64,000 nt of DNA. Origin: Pseudomonas mediterranea CFBP 5447 (lineage in GTDB: Bacteria > Pseudomonadota > Gammaproteobacteria > Pseudomonadales > Pseudomonadaceae). The position numbers were made by a program, and so were the translations under genes. Position 1 is the first letter of the stretch. Each line of letters opens with the position of its first letter. The stretch covers positions 374,756 through 438,755 of the forward strand of contig NZ_KN322987.1 in NCBI RefSeq assembly GCF_000774145.1, read 5' to 3'. Of this stretch, positions 36,001 to 42,567 are shown piece after piece. Under the pieces are notes generated by a model, which saw nothing but the letters and a program-made list of their open reading frames with translations, did no database searches and was not told the DNA's origin.

Positions 36001-39000
36001 GAAGGCTCGCGCCAGGGGCGCGCGTCGAATGTCCAGCGGTTGGTCGCTGAAGCGTTCACCGTCGGCGAGCCTTTGCACCGGCAGGTTCGCGCTACGCCAG
36101 ACCACCTGCACCGGCTCGTCCAGGCCTTCCCAGAGTACCGCGCTGCGCAGGACATCGTGACGGGCGATCACTTGGTCGAACGCCGCGACGAAGCCTTGCA
36201 ATCGCTCGTGGCTGTCGAAGGCCAGGGTGGCGCGCAGCAAGTAGGCGTCGTCATCCGGTTGCAACAGGTGCTGGAACAGCAAGCCTTCCTGCAGAGGCGC
36301 CAGCGGGTAGATGTCCTGGACGTTGGCCGTGCCACCCTCGACAGCCGCGACGACCGAGTCGATCTGCGCTTGCGGCAGGCTGAGCAGGGGCAGCATGTCC
36401 GGGGTGATGCGCGGGCAGTCCGGGGCGATGCCCGAAGCGATGACAGGCGCGTTGGGTTCGGCTGGGCTCACCGGGTGTTCGAGCAGCAGGGCCAGATGAT
36501 GGAGGTTCGCCGCGCTGAACAAGGTCCCGATGTCGAGGTGCCAACCCTCGGCCCGCAATTGCTCGACCAGTTGCACGGCCATCAACGAGTGACCGCCGAG
36601 GGCAAAGAAATTGTCCTGGCGTCCTACCCGCGGCACGCCGAGGGTTTGCGCCCAGAGCTCGGCGAGACGACTTTCCACCGGCCCCTGGGGAGCTTCGTAG
36701 CGCTGCAAGGCGAAGTGGTCTTCACTCGGCTCGGGCAGGGCGCGGCGGTCCAGCTTGCCATTGGCGGTCAGGCTGAAAGCCTCCACGTGCACAAAGGCCG
36801 CCGGCAGCATGTAGTCCGGCAATACCGTGGCCAAGCGGCCTCGCAGTTCATTGGGTTGTTGAGCCTGGGTCGCGCTGAAATAGGCCAACAGGCGCTGCTG
36901 GGCGTCGACCCGCACCACCGCTTCGGTGATTCCGGGCAGGGCCTTGAGCTGCGCTTCGATTTCCCCCAACTCGATGCGGAAACCGCGGACCTTGACCTGC
37001 AGGTCGTTGCGTCCCAGGAACATCAGTACGCCGTCGGCTCGCCAGCGCACCAGATCACCGGTGCGGTACAGCCGCGTCCCCGGGGTGAAAGGGTTGGCGA
37101 CGAAGCGCTCTTCGCTCAATTGCGCCTGGTTCAGATAACCGAGGGCCAGCCCGTCGCCACCGATGTACAGCTCCCCAGCGACGCCGATGGGCAGCGGCTG
37201 GCGCCGCTCATCGAGGACGTAGACCTGGGTATTGCCAATGGGGCGGCCGATGGGAATGTCGCCCGCCAGCGCATCCTCTAGCGTGATGCGGTGGGTGGTG
37301 GCGAAGGTGGTGCTTTCGGTGGGGCCGTAGCCGTTAAGCAACTGCCCGGGAGGCGACTGGCGCAGCACCCGCTCGATGCAGCGCGGGTCCAGCACATCAC
37401 CGCCCACCATCAGCAAGCGCAGGGCGGCGAAGGCCGGGGCCAGAGTCTCGGCGAACTGGTGGAACAACCCGGCGGTGAGCCACAGCACGCTGACTTCGTG
37501 GCGCAACAGGTGTTCATTCAAGCGCCCGGCGTCGAGCACGGTCTGGCGCGGGCAGACCACCAGGCAGCCACCGTTGAGCAGGGCACCCCAGATTTCCAGG
37601 GTGCTGGCGTCAAAGGCCGGGTTGGCGGCCAGGGCGATGCGATCCTGGACGCTGAAGTCGGCAAAGCCGTTGTTGCGCACCAGCCGGGTCACGGCGCGGT
37701 GCGGCACCTGCACGCCCTTGGGCACGCCGGTGGAGCCGGAGGTGTACATGATGTAGGCGACAGCGCCGGCACGGCTCAGCGACGGGGTCGGCGCGTCTTC
37801 GAATGATCCGCCGACATCGATCAGTTGCACGCCTTGCACCGCCGGCCTGTCGTCGCCTTCGACCAGCAGCCAGCCACTGCCACAATCCGCCAGGACCCGC
37901 GCCTGATGGGCCAGCGGGGCATCCCGGTCGATGGGCACATAGGCGGCGCCGCACTTGAGGATGGCCAGCACCGATACGATCAATGCCGTGCCGCGGGGCA
38001 AAGCCAACGCCACTTGGTCACCGGCCTTGATACCGCAGGCCGCCAGATGCCCGGACAGGCGTCCGGCGCGGCGGTCGAGCTGACGATAGCTCAACGACTG
38101 CCCGCCATCGAGCAGTGCCGTGGCGTCGGGACGCCGCCGCACCTGCGCTTCGAACAGGCTGTGCAGGGGCTCGTCGGCCGGGTAGTCACGGAGGCTGGCA
38201 TTGAATTCGTGGAGTACTTGCTGCTGTTCGGCGGCGTCCAGCAGCGAAGCCTCGGCCAGCGGCCGGTCAGGATCAGTCAGCAGTTGCTCGGTCAGATGTT
38301 GAAGGCGCCGCAGATGCGCGGCCATGTCGTCGGCGCTGAACAGCCGTGGGTCGTAGTTGAACTCCAGGAGCGGCTCGGTTTTCTCCTCGTAATGACGCAG
38401 GTAGATGGCCAGAGGGTAGCGCTCATGGCCGTTGTGCCAGGTGCGCAGCGCACATCGTGCCGGACCCAGATGCACGTCCCCCGGGTATTGCTCGACTGAC
38501 AGCATCACCTCGAACAAATGACCGGGATGACCGGCGCGGGCGCGCAATTCACGATGCAGGGTTTGCAGCGGATAGCGTTGGTGCCGGTAGCTGCGCAGTG
38601 TCTGGCTGGCCACCTGCTGCACGGTGCGGGCAAAGCTCAGCGTCGGATCGACCTGCACCGCCAATGGCAGGACCGAGGAAAACATCCCGGCCGTGCGCTT
38701 TTGCAACGGGTTGCTGCGGTTGTGTACGGGCAGGCCGATGACCAGCCGTTCGCGTTGATCGGTCATCCGGCTGAAATAGTAGGCCAGCAGGGCGCTGAGA
38801 CTGTGGCTCAGCGTGGCTCCCTGGGTTTTCGCCCATTGGCTCAACCGCTCGAGGCGCTCGCCGCCCAGGGTCCAGATTGCCTGGGCGCTGGGCACCGGCT
38901 CGCCGCCGTTGGCTCGCGGCGCTTGCTGGAACAATGGCGCCGGCAGCGCCGGAAACTGTTCGATCCAGTAATCGCGGGCCTTGGCGTAGCGCGTCGAGTC

Positions 39001-39561
39001 GAGGAACGCCTGGTCCCGCGCCACGAAGTCGCGATAACCCTGTGCCAACTCGGGATCAAGAACAGGCGACTGGCCTTGCAGCAACTGGTTATAGGCCGCG
39101 CTCACGGCCTGGCCGATCAGGCCCACCGAAGTGCCGTCGCAGATCAGGTGGTGATAGCGGCTGTTCCACAGCGCATGGGTGTCCGACAACTGGAACCACT
39201 CCATGCTCCACAACGGCTGATCGTAAAGGCTGAACGGGGTACGGTTGAGCTGCGTGATGCGGGTCAGGGCAGCGTCGCGGGCCTGGGGTTCGGCGCGCCA
39301 GTCGTGGTAGGCCAGGGCACCCGGCACGGTGTCGTCAACCCGTTGCGTCACGTGCCCGGCCTGCTCGCTGAAAACCAACCGCAACGCGTCATGCTGGGCC
39401 ACCACGACCCGTAGCGCGGCGGCGAACAGGGCGAGGTCTACCGCACCGTGGATTTCCACGGTGACACCGATGTTGTAGGAGGGCGTATCGGGCGACAGCT
39501 GTTGATCGAGCCAGACGGACTGTTGGGTGGAACTCAATGAATAGCATTGCGCTTCGACCAT
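30007..39561 (-). CDS. Non-ribosomal peptide synthetase 1: modules 1-3 (C-A-T x3)
   Basis: 3184 aa from the ATG at 39561, behind AGGGAAG; the frame is open 31 codons further without a good site. Domains: C1 1-440 (RYHHLICDGTS, EntF-like); A1 450-960 (DALWMGGTFK, Val-like); T1 Ser992; C2 1060-1480; A2 1500-2030 (DLFNNALTYK, Ala-like); T2 Ser2063; C3 2130-2560; A3 2580-3110 (DAQDLGVVDK, Gln); T3 Ser3141. C2 and C3 have HHxxxDH-type centres (HHHLAIDHAT, HHHVVVDHTS) and resemble dual epimerisation/condensation domains. It starts the peptide; the presence of a C domain before module 1 implies an acyl or aryl starter. No adenylating loader, MbtH or phosphopantetheinyl transferase gene is in the window. 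Confidence 0.95.
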   Translation of the reverse strand: MVEAQCYSLSSTQQSVWLDQQLSPDTPSYNIGVTVEIHGAVDLALFAAALRVVVAQHDALRLVFSEQAGHVTQRVDDTVPGALAYHDWRAEPQARDAALTRITQLNRTPFSLYDQPLWSMEWFQLSDTHALWNSRYHHLICDGTSVGLIGQAVSAAYNQLLQGQSPVLDPELAQGYRDFVARDQAFLDSTRYAKARDYWIEQFPALPAPLFQQAPRANGGEPVPSAQAIWTLGGERLERLSQWAKTQGATLSHSLSALLAYYFSRMTDQRERLVIGLPVHNRSNPLQKRTAGMFSSVLPLAVQVDPTLSFARTVQQVASQTLRSYRHQRYPLQTLHRELRARAGHPGHLFEVMLSVEQYPGDVHLGPARCALRTWHNGHERYPLAIYLRHYEEKTEPLLEFNYDPRLFSADDMAAHLRRLQHLTEQLLTDPDRPLAEASLLDAAEQQQVLHEFNASLRDYPADEPLHSLFEAQVRRRPDATALLDGGQSLSYRQLDRRAGRLSGHLAACGIKAGDQVALALPRGTALIVSVLAILKCGAAYVPIDRDAPLAHQARVLADCGSGWLLVEGDDRPAVQGVQLIDVGGSFEDAPTPSLSRAGAVAYIMYTSGSTGVPKGVQVPHRAVTRLVRNNGFADFSVQDRIALAANPAFDASTLEIWGALLNGGCLVVCPRQTVLDAGRLNEHLLRHEVSVLWLTAGLFHQFAETLAPAFAALRLLMVGGDVLDPRCIERVLRQSPPGQLLNGYGPTESTTFATTHRITLEDALAGDIPIGRPIGNTQVYVLDERRQPLPIGVAGELYIGGDGLALGYLNQAQLSEERFVANPFTPGTRLYRTGDLVRWRADGVLMFLGRNDLQVKVRGFRIELGEIEAQLKALPGITEAVVRVDAQQRLLAYFSATQAQQPNELRGRLATVLPDYMLPAAFVHVEAFSLTANGKLDRRALPEPSEDHFALQRYEAPQGPVESRLAELWAQTLGVPRVGRQDNFFALGGHSLMAVQLVEQLRAEGWHLDIGTLFSAANLHHLALLLEHPVSPAEPNAPVIASGIAPDCPRITPDMLPLLSLPQAQIDSVVAAVEGGTANVQDIYPLAPLQEGLLFQHLLQPDDDAYLLRATLAFDSHERLQGFVAAFDQVIARHDVLRSAVLWEGLDEPVQVVWRSANLPVQRLADGERFSDQPLDIRRAPLARAFVRFDSTAQHWQLQLVHHHLAIDHATLGLLFAEVRALMLDPHRHLPPSVPFRQFVAQARQPHRQASAEAYFQRLLGDLTEPTLPYGLHDVQGSGRDNREAQRRLEPALDLRLRRLAKTWEVGVASLFHLAWALLIGKASGRDEVVFGTVLFGRFSAGEQAERALGMFINTLPLRVDLDAPLHTALRQTHARLIELLAQEHAPLALAQRCSALPAQTPLFSALLNFRHSQAQRSAQPAFALPGTQWLGSEERSNYPFSLSVDDLGDGFALTGQIHHSVDTEAVLAHMIQALETLAQNLESTPAIRACTLDTLPAAEREQVLNGFNPTHRAHPRDTLLHQPFEQQAALHPDRVAAQIDSAGETSLTYAQLNGRANQLAHALLAAGVRPDDRVAICLERGPHLLVAMLATLKAGAAYVPLDPTYPTARLVHMLEDSAPRLVLTSQAAHGRLPTSPGAAHWQLDSPPLAERLDALSLDNPKIPNLTPAHLAYVIYTSGSTGLPKGVMIEHRNACNLLHWALANFQAEEMQLSLFATSINFDLAVFECFVPLAAGATLQLVDNALSLLAQPRPVTLINSVPSAVEQLARIDAIPDTVRVINLAGEPLKAALVEQLFSRSAARRVCNLYGPTETTTYSTWLSMRREDGYLAGIGRPLDNTRIYLLDPHRQPVPLGVAGEIYIGGAGVARGYLNRSELTTEHFLPDPFVNDPAARMYRTGDLGRWRADGHLEYLGRNDFQVKVRGFRIELGEIETQLLGLPGVREAVVVAQPAPSGDPRLVAYLVAEDAHGPVPDTAAVRAYLEQHLPDYMLPSACIVLERLPLTPNGKLDRQALPAPGIALADGIRQPPRGDTEQRLAAIWAQVLGQPDIDREDDFFSLGGHSLLAVQLLEQLRRNGWNLDIRSVFERSTLAAQARRLEALERSAAPEASVSAIAPSCLRITPEMLDLVALSQAHIDQIAAQVPGGAANIQDIYPLGPLQQGMLYHHRAQRDGDRYVLRSLLAFTDEACLQRFCAALEQVIARHDALRTLVLWEDLDEPLQVVLRHVSFTPRRLVLDGEDIAARLHASADPRHFRLDLRQAPLIEARVAFDAAHDRWLLLLLHHHVVVDHTSLELMVEEIALIEGGHQAELPVPTSPRDLVAQARRPEVVDAAGKFFSEQLGDLDEPTLPFDLDLHADPRWQALEHRQALAPELARRLRQQAHAHGVSVAGICHLAWALVLGRLSGRDDVVFGTVLFGRLQAGSHADRTLGLFINTLPLRVRLQDSTNAVLQRVQDALNGLLCHEQTPLALAQRCSAVPAGTALFSALFNYRYSHAGQANIPQAMPGMTLLHSEERTHYPFNLAMDDLGEGFELTAQTHPEHAPERLVEFMLQALDSLVETLAQPGDTPVQQLRVLPPQEEALLNRFNPPPTVAPEGTLAQRFAEQVAATPDALAVIDGHQSLTFRELDRQASRLAHHLLNHGLRRGQFVAVCLERQAHAAVALLAVWKAGCAYVPMDPDYPASRLAYLLDDSAPAALITQEQVRERLPAFTGGPLISLDAPGQHDWQHSLAAAETAPGPQPTDLAYMIYTSGSTGQPKGVMVEHRSVLNLWAGLRQRLHDLPANSRCSLNASMAFDASVQQLCQWLSGHCLVLIPKRIRLDAGALLDYLHHQQVTVFDCTPSQLQALLKHRQAQAMPQPLPSRILLGGEAVPAELWAQLANESGVRVLNVYGPTECTVDTTSAWLDQYTLPSLGQPLPNTRVQVLDVHGRRVPQGVVGEIHIGGQGVARGYWRREALTGERFLVDPFSREPDARLYRTGDLGRWESDGSLSYLGRTDFQVKIHGHRIELGEIESHLLALPGVRQAVVLGRADRHGVDRLIAYLQGDIPPTPGQARAALSEHLPDYMLPSAYVRLDRLPLTANGKLDRNALPEPDAQAFVQTPYEAPQGEIEVVLAALWCELLNVERVSRHDNFFALGGHSLIAMGLVERLRQHNLRADISQLFTAPTLAGLAAVTTPLKELLL

Positions 39562-40087
39562 GACACTTCCCTGTGAATGGTTGCGATCCCGGTCGACACG
39601 CAGCGGAGGCGGCGACTTTCGCGAACCGATTGTCCTTGAGAACGAACGGCGCACGGGGCCTGTCGACGGGCCTGTGTCCCTGTCTGAAAAAGGGAGCGAG
39701 GCAAGCCGCTGGCGGCGCTCGGACGTTCAATCCGAGCGCGTAACATAGCAGCGCTTTCGAAGATGGGAAGCTAATTTTTAACGGTTGTACGATGTCATAA
39801 CGCGATCATATGACTGCGGTTCCGCAGCCTAGAGCGGCCGCCGCATCGGGTGGGAAAGGATAAGGTTCACTGCACCGAATATGGCGATGGGACCAGCACC
39901 TCTCGGTGCGAACGTTCTTCGACCGAGCGCTGTTGCCAAGCAGCCGATGTCAGAACCGCCCGCCACCAACGCCATGCCCTCCGGTGTTCCATCCGCCATC
40001 AGAAAAAGTGACCCTTACGATTGCTCACATAATGGTCGGGCCAGCCGAAAGCTTCTTATCGCCTGTTTTCTTGAAAGGAGTATTTGA
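39562..40087. other. Promoter region of the NRPS operon and spacer to the HNH gene
   Basis: About 525 bp. The part at about 39765-39815 is notably AT-rich (gctaatttttaacggttgta and onward) and is the likely upstream regulatory region of the leftward NRPS operon. A perfect small dyad, ctgcgg-tt-ccgcag, lies at 39814-39827 and could be a protein-binding site. No -35/-10 pair is assigned with confidence. The remaining ~250 bp before the HNH gene shows no recognisable gene or repeat. Confidence 0.45.
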
Positions 40088-40768
40088 ATGCTGGTGCAAG
40101 AGGCTGTGAGCTTTACTGAAGAGGATCAGCGCATTCTGGATTCTCTGATGCCCGGACAGGAGGGATGGCACACGCCGAGTGATCTGGAGTGTTTGTCCAC
40201 CTGCCCCTATTCAAGTCGCTGTGTCAGCCATGGGCCGGCAGAGAAAGTCTGCTCTGATGATTGGAGACAGGCCCCATTGGATGAAGACTCCTCCAAGGTC
40301 TTCGTGCATGTCCTGCAGAACTTCGATTTTTACAACCAGGCCGATTTACCGCATTTAACCGTCCAATCGAAGGCCGTGTCTGCGCTTCATTCCAAATTCC
40401 TGAAAGCAATGGAAAGCCTGGTTGTCTCGGAGTATGCGGAAGGGTCTTTGCAAATGATCCAGCATCGTCGGCGCGAGCGAGCCAAAGGTGTTTCTCGGCG
40501 GCTGAAGAACGAGCGCTTTTTTCAAACGAAAAAACTTGAGTGTGAGGCGTGTGGCGTCGATTTCTACGGGCGCTACGGAGCGGCGGGCTTTCGGGTCATT
40601 GAGTGCCATCACCAGATCCCGCTGTCTCATGGAGACCATAAAGGGAAAACCAACCCGCAGGATCTGGCGTTGCTATGCGCGAATTGCCACAGGCTCGCTC
40701 ACACATCGGAGTCACTGCATCGAACGGATGCTTTGCGCCAATACGTTCAAGGCGAGGCAGCTAAATAA
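40088..40768 (+). CDS. HNH endonuclease
   Basis: 226 aa, good AAAGGAG site. The C-terminal HNH domain (about residues 155-215) has a zinc knuckle CEACGVDF, the catalytic ECHHQIPLS and the second pair CANCHRLAH, as in 5-methylcytosine-type or phage-like HNH nucleases. The N-terminal ~150 residues include four Cys (LSTCPYSSRC...) and a basic helix (QHRRRERAKGVSRRLKNERF) likely to touch DNA. Its role may be defence or mobile-element related, fitting the recombinase pair nearby; this is inference. No partner methylase is adjacent. Confidence 0.88.
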   Translation: MLVQEAVSFTEEDQRILDSLMPGQEGWHTPSDLECLSTCPYSSRCVSHGPAEKVCSDDWRQAPLDEDSSKVFVHVLQNFDFYNQADLPHLTVQSKAVSALHSKFLKAMESLVVSEYAEGSLQMIQHRRRERAKGVSRRLKNERFFQTKKLECEACGVDFYGRYGAAGFRVIECHHQIPLSHGDHKGKTNPQDLALLCANCHRLAHTSESLHRTDALRQYVQGEAAK

Positions 40769-40894
40769 TCGGTTATGCTCACGGGAGCCATCCCGCCTGC
40801 ACCCCTGGCGCCGGCTCCATTTCAACCAAAACCGGGCTACTTGCCCCCTGCTGTCGAAGAGCGAATCGCAACAGTGCCAATACGAGGAAGAATC

Positions 40895-41260
40895 ATGCGG
40901 ATGTGGATGATGGCAACGGGTATTTGCCTTATCGCAATGGTAACCAACGCCCAGGCTCAAGCCACACCTCAAGCCACTCAAGAGATAAGGGGCCTGTTGG
41001 ACTTTGTCGAGCACAGTGAATGCCAGTTTGTGCGTAACGGAGAGACGTTCGCAGGGCCCGAGGCTCGTGCGCACCTGGAGAAAAAGCTGGATTACCTGGA
41101 GGACAAGAACAAGGTGAACAGCGCAGAAGACTTCATCGATCTTGCTGCCACGAAAAGCAGCATGAGTGGTCGCGACTATGAGGTGCGATGTCCAGAAGGC
41201 ACACAACCGGCAGGTGCCTGGCTCAAGCGGGAGCTACAGAAACAACGGCAGCTTCATTGA
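40895..41260 (+). CDS. DUF5329 family secreted protein
   Basis: 121 aa from the ATG at 40895, six bases after ACGAGGAAG; the upstream open frame has no better start. Signal peptide MRMWMMATGICLIAMVTNAQAQ. The mature part matches DUF5329: EIRGLLDFVEHSECQFVRNG, HLEKKLDYL, FIDLAATKSSMSGRDYEVRC and WLKREL near the end. It is probably periplasmic; two conserved Cys (in SECQF and VRCPE) may form a disulfide. The family function is unknown. Confidence 0.82.
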   Translation: MRMWMMATGICLIAMVTNAQAQATPQATQEIRGLLDFVEHSECQFVRNGETFAGPEARAHLEKKLDYLEDKNKVNSAEDFIDLAATKSSMSGRDYEVRCPEGTQPAGAWLKRELQKQRQLH

Positions 41261-41405
41261 TTTTGTCTCAAGACGAATAGTGCGGTTCTGGTTCTTGCTT
41301 GCTTTTATTCAACAACAATAGCGTCTTGGGCCGGGGACTCTTCGATACGTTTTTCGTTGTCTAAGAGAGTGTTTGAAGCGTGCCGGGTAGGTCTGTGTTT
41401 GGGGA

Positions 41406-42371
41406 TCACCGGCCGCCCCCTTTGTTCTCCAGCACGGGCGTTTGCTGGGCAGCGCGCAAAGCCATTCCGCCAAAGGACACGCTGGCATCCACATAGCGCA
41501 ACGCCGACTTCATATCCTTCCAGCCGACATATCCCATCAATCCCTTGATGTCCCAACCATTCGCAGACGCCCAGGTCGCAAAGCCGCGCCGCATCGAGTG
41601 ACTGCTGTACCGCTCCGCAGGCAAGCCTGCCTCTTTGAAGATGCGGCGCAATACGGGAATCAAGCTATGCGGCTGCATGACTTTGCCTGACAGGTTGCCC
41701 CAGCGATCAATTCGCTGGAACACCGGGCCCTTTGCAATCCCTGCCACTGTTATCCAGTCGATGTAGGCCTCCACGGGACAGAGCATGGCGAGCGCCGGCG
41801 TCTGGAAGGTCGCTCCTTCATACTGACGGTCGCCCTTGGTGTAGGGCAGGAAAAAGGTAATCCCTTCACCGCTGATGGCTTTCGTGTTCTCCACCGTCAG
41901 CCTGGTCAACTCATCGCCCCGAAAACCACGCCAGAACCCGATCAAGATAATCGCCACCGAGCGACGGTGACGCACCAGCGACTTGTAGTCTCCGCGTTCA
42001 AGCGCGGCGGTTGCTTGCCTTTCCAGCCAGGTGACCGCCTGCTCCAGATGCTTCAGCAGCAGCGGGGCGGCCTGTCTGACCTGTGCAGGGTGCACGGCCC
42101 TGATGCCTTTGATCATCTGGCGGACGTCAGGCGTTTTGGTCGGGTCAGGGAAACCCTGGGTGAGGTGCCACTGGGCGAGGGCCGCCAGGCGCTGCTTGAG
42201 GGTGTTGATCGAGAGCTTGTCGGCGTACTCCGCCAGGTACCGAACCACACCTGTGCCGGTCGTGGGCAGATACCCACCCCAGGTGACTTCGAAGTGTTCG
42301 ATCGCCGCCCGATAGCTTTTCCGTGTGTTCTCCCGGGTGCCGGCGCGGAGGTATCGATCTGCCTTTTCCAT
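41406..42371 (-). CDS. Tyrosine recombinase, TnpS-like cointegrate resolvase candidate
   Basis: 321 aa. N-terminal SAM-like core-binding domain (residues ~1-110) and C-terminal catalytic domain with Arg in FWRGFRGDELTRLT, HSMRRGFATWA (HxxR), the GYVGWKD site (Trp/His position) and the nucleophile in SALRYVD. Length and the divergent KfrA-like partner match TnpS of Tn4651/Tn4652, which resolves cointegrates at a site between tnpS and tnpT. No Tn3-family transposase gene is in the window, so it is either a remnant or a stand-alone recombination system. A simple phage/island integrase is the alternative, but no tRNA or att repeat is seen. Confidence 0.88.
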   Translation of the reverse strand: MEKADRYLRAGTRENTRKSYRAAIEHFEVTWGGYLPTTGTGVVRYLAEYADKLSINTLKQRLAALAQWHLTQGFPDPTKTPDVRQMIKGIRAVHPAQVRQAAPLLLKHLEQAVTWLERQATAALERGDYKSLVRHRRSVAIILIGFWRGFRGDELTRLTVENTKAISGEGITFFLPYTKGDRQYEGATFQTPALAMLCPVEAYIDWITVAGIAKGPVFQRIDRWGNLSGKVMQPHSLIPVLRRIFKEAGLPAERYSSHSMRRGFATWASANGWDIKGLMGYVGWKDMKSALRYVDASVSFGGMALRAAQQTPVLENKGGGR

Positions 42372-42446
42372 TGTTTGCCGCCTTCAAAATCGGAGCATTG
42401 CTGCCTGCGTACGCCGCTGGGAGGTGTTCCGGGCGCAGCGATGAGT

Positions 42447-42477
42447 CAAGAAGCCATAAAGCACTATTATGGACTTG
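42447..42477. repeat. Inverted repeat, candidate recombination core between recombinase and KfrA-like genes
   Basis: CCATAA (42454-42459) and TTATGG (42467-42472) form a perfect dyad with a 7-bp spacer. It extends imperfectly outward to CAAG...CTTG. Arms with a 6-8 bp spacer are the usual form of a tyrosine-recombinase core site. It sits in the divergent gap where Tn4651-type elements carry their resolution site. Assignment as crossover site is inference. Confidence 0.5.
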
Positions 42478-42509
42478 TAGAAAGCCGGCCTGAAAGGGTG
42501 TAAGGTTCG

Positions 42510-42560
42510 CCTAATTCGATATGTATTTACATAACATGTAACACGGTACGAAATCGTAGG
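42510..42560. repeat. Long imperfect inverted repeat, candidate resolution/partner-protein binding site
   Basis: The centre TTACAT-aac-ATGTAA (42527-42541) is a perfect 15-bp dyad. The flanks continue the symmetry imperfectly: left arm from CCTAATTCG at 42510, right arm as the complement of CCTACGATTTCG ending at 42560. It lies just upstream of the KfrA-like gene, so it may be an autoregulatory operator for that protein, an accessory part of the resolution site, or both. Confidence 0.5.
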
Positions 42561-42567
42561 GGGTTGT

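Noticed and set aside
33061..37281. A 1400-codon open frame opposite NRPS1
   Set aside because: Same reason: antisense shadow of A/T/C domains, no recognisable protein motifs.
18575..39561. A pyoverdine synthetase cluster
   Set aside because: The codes do not include the Tyr/Dab chromophore or hydroxyornithine residues, and no pvd maturation genes are present.
39881..40087. Short open frame upstream of the HNH gene
   Set aside because: No ribosome site, no family, and it lies in the intergenic region.
41406..42371. Integration site of a genomic island next to a tRNA gene
   Set aside because: No tRNA gene or direct att repeats were found beside the recombinase; the divergent partner fits a resolution module better.
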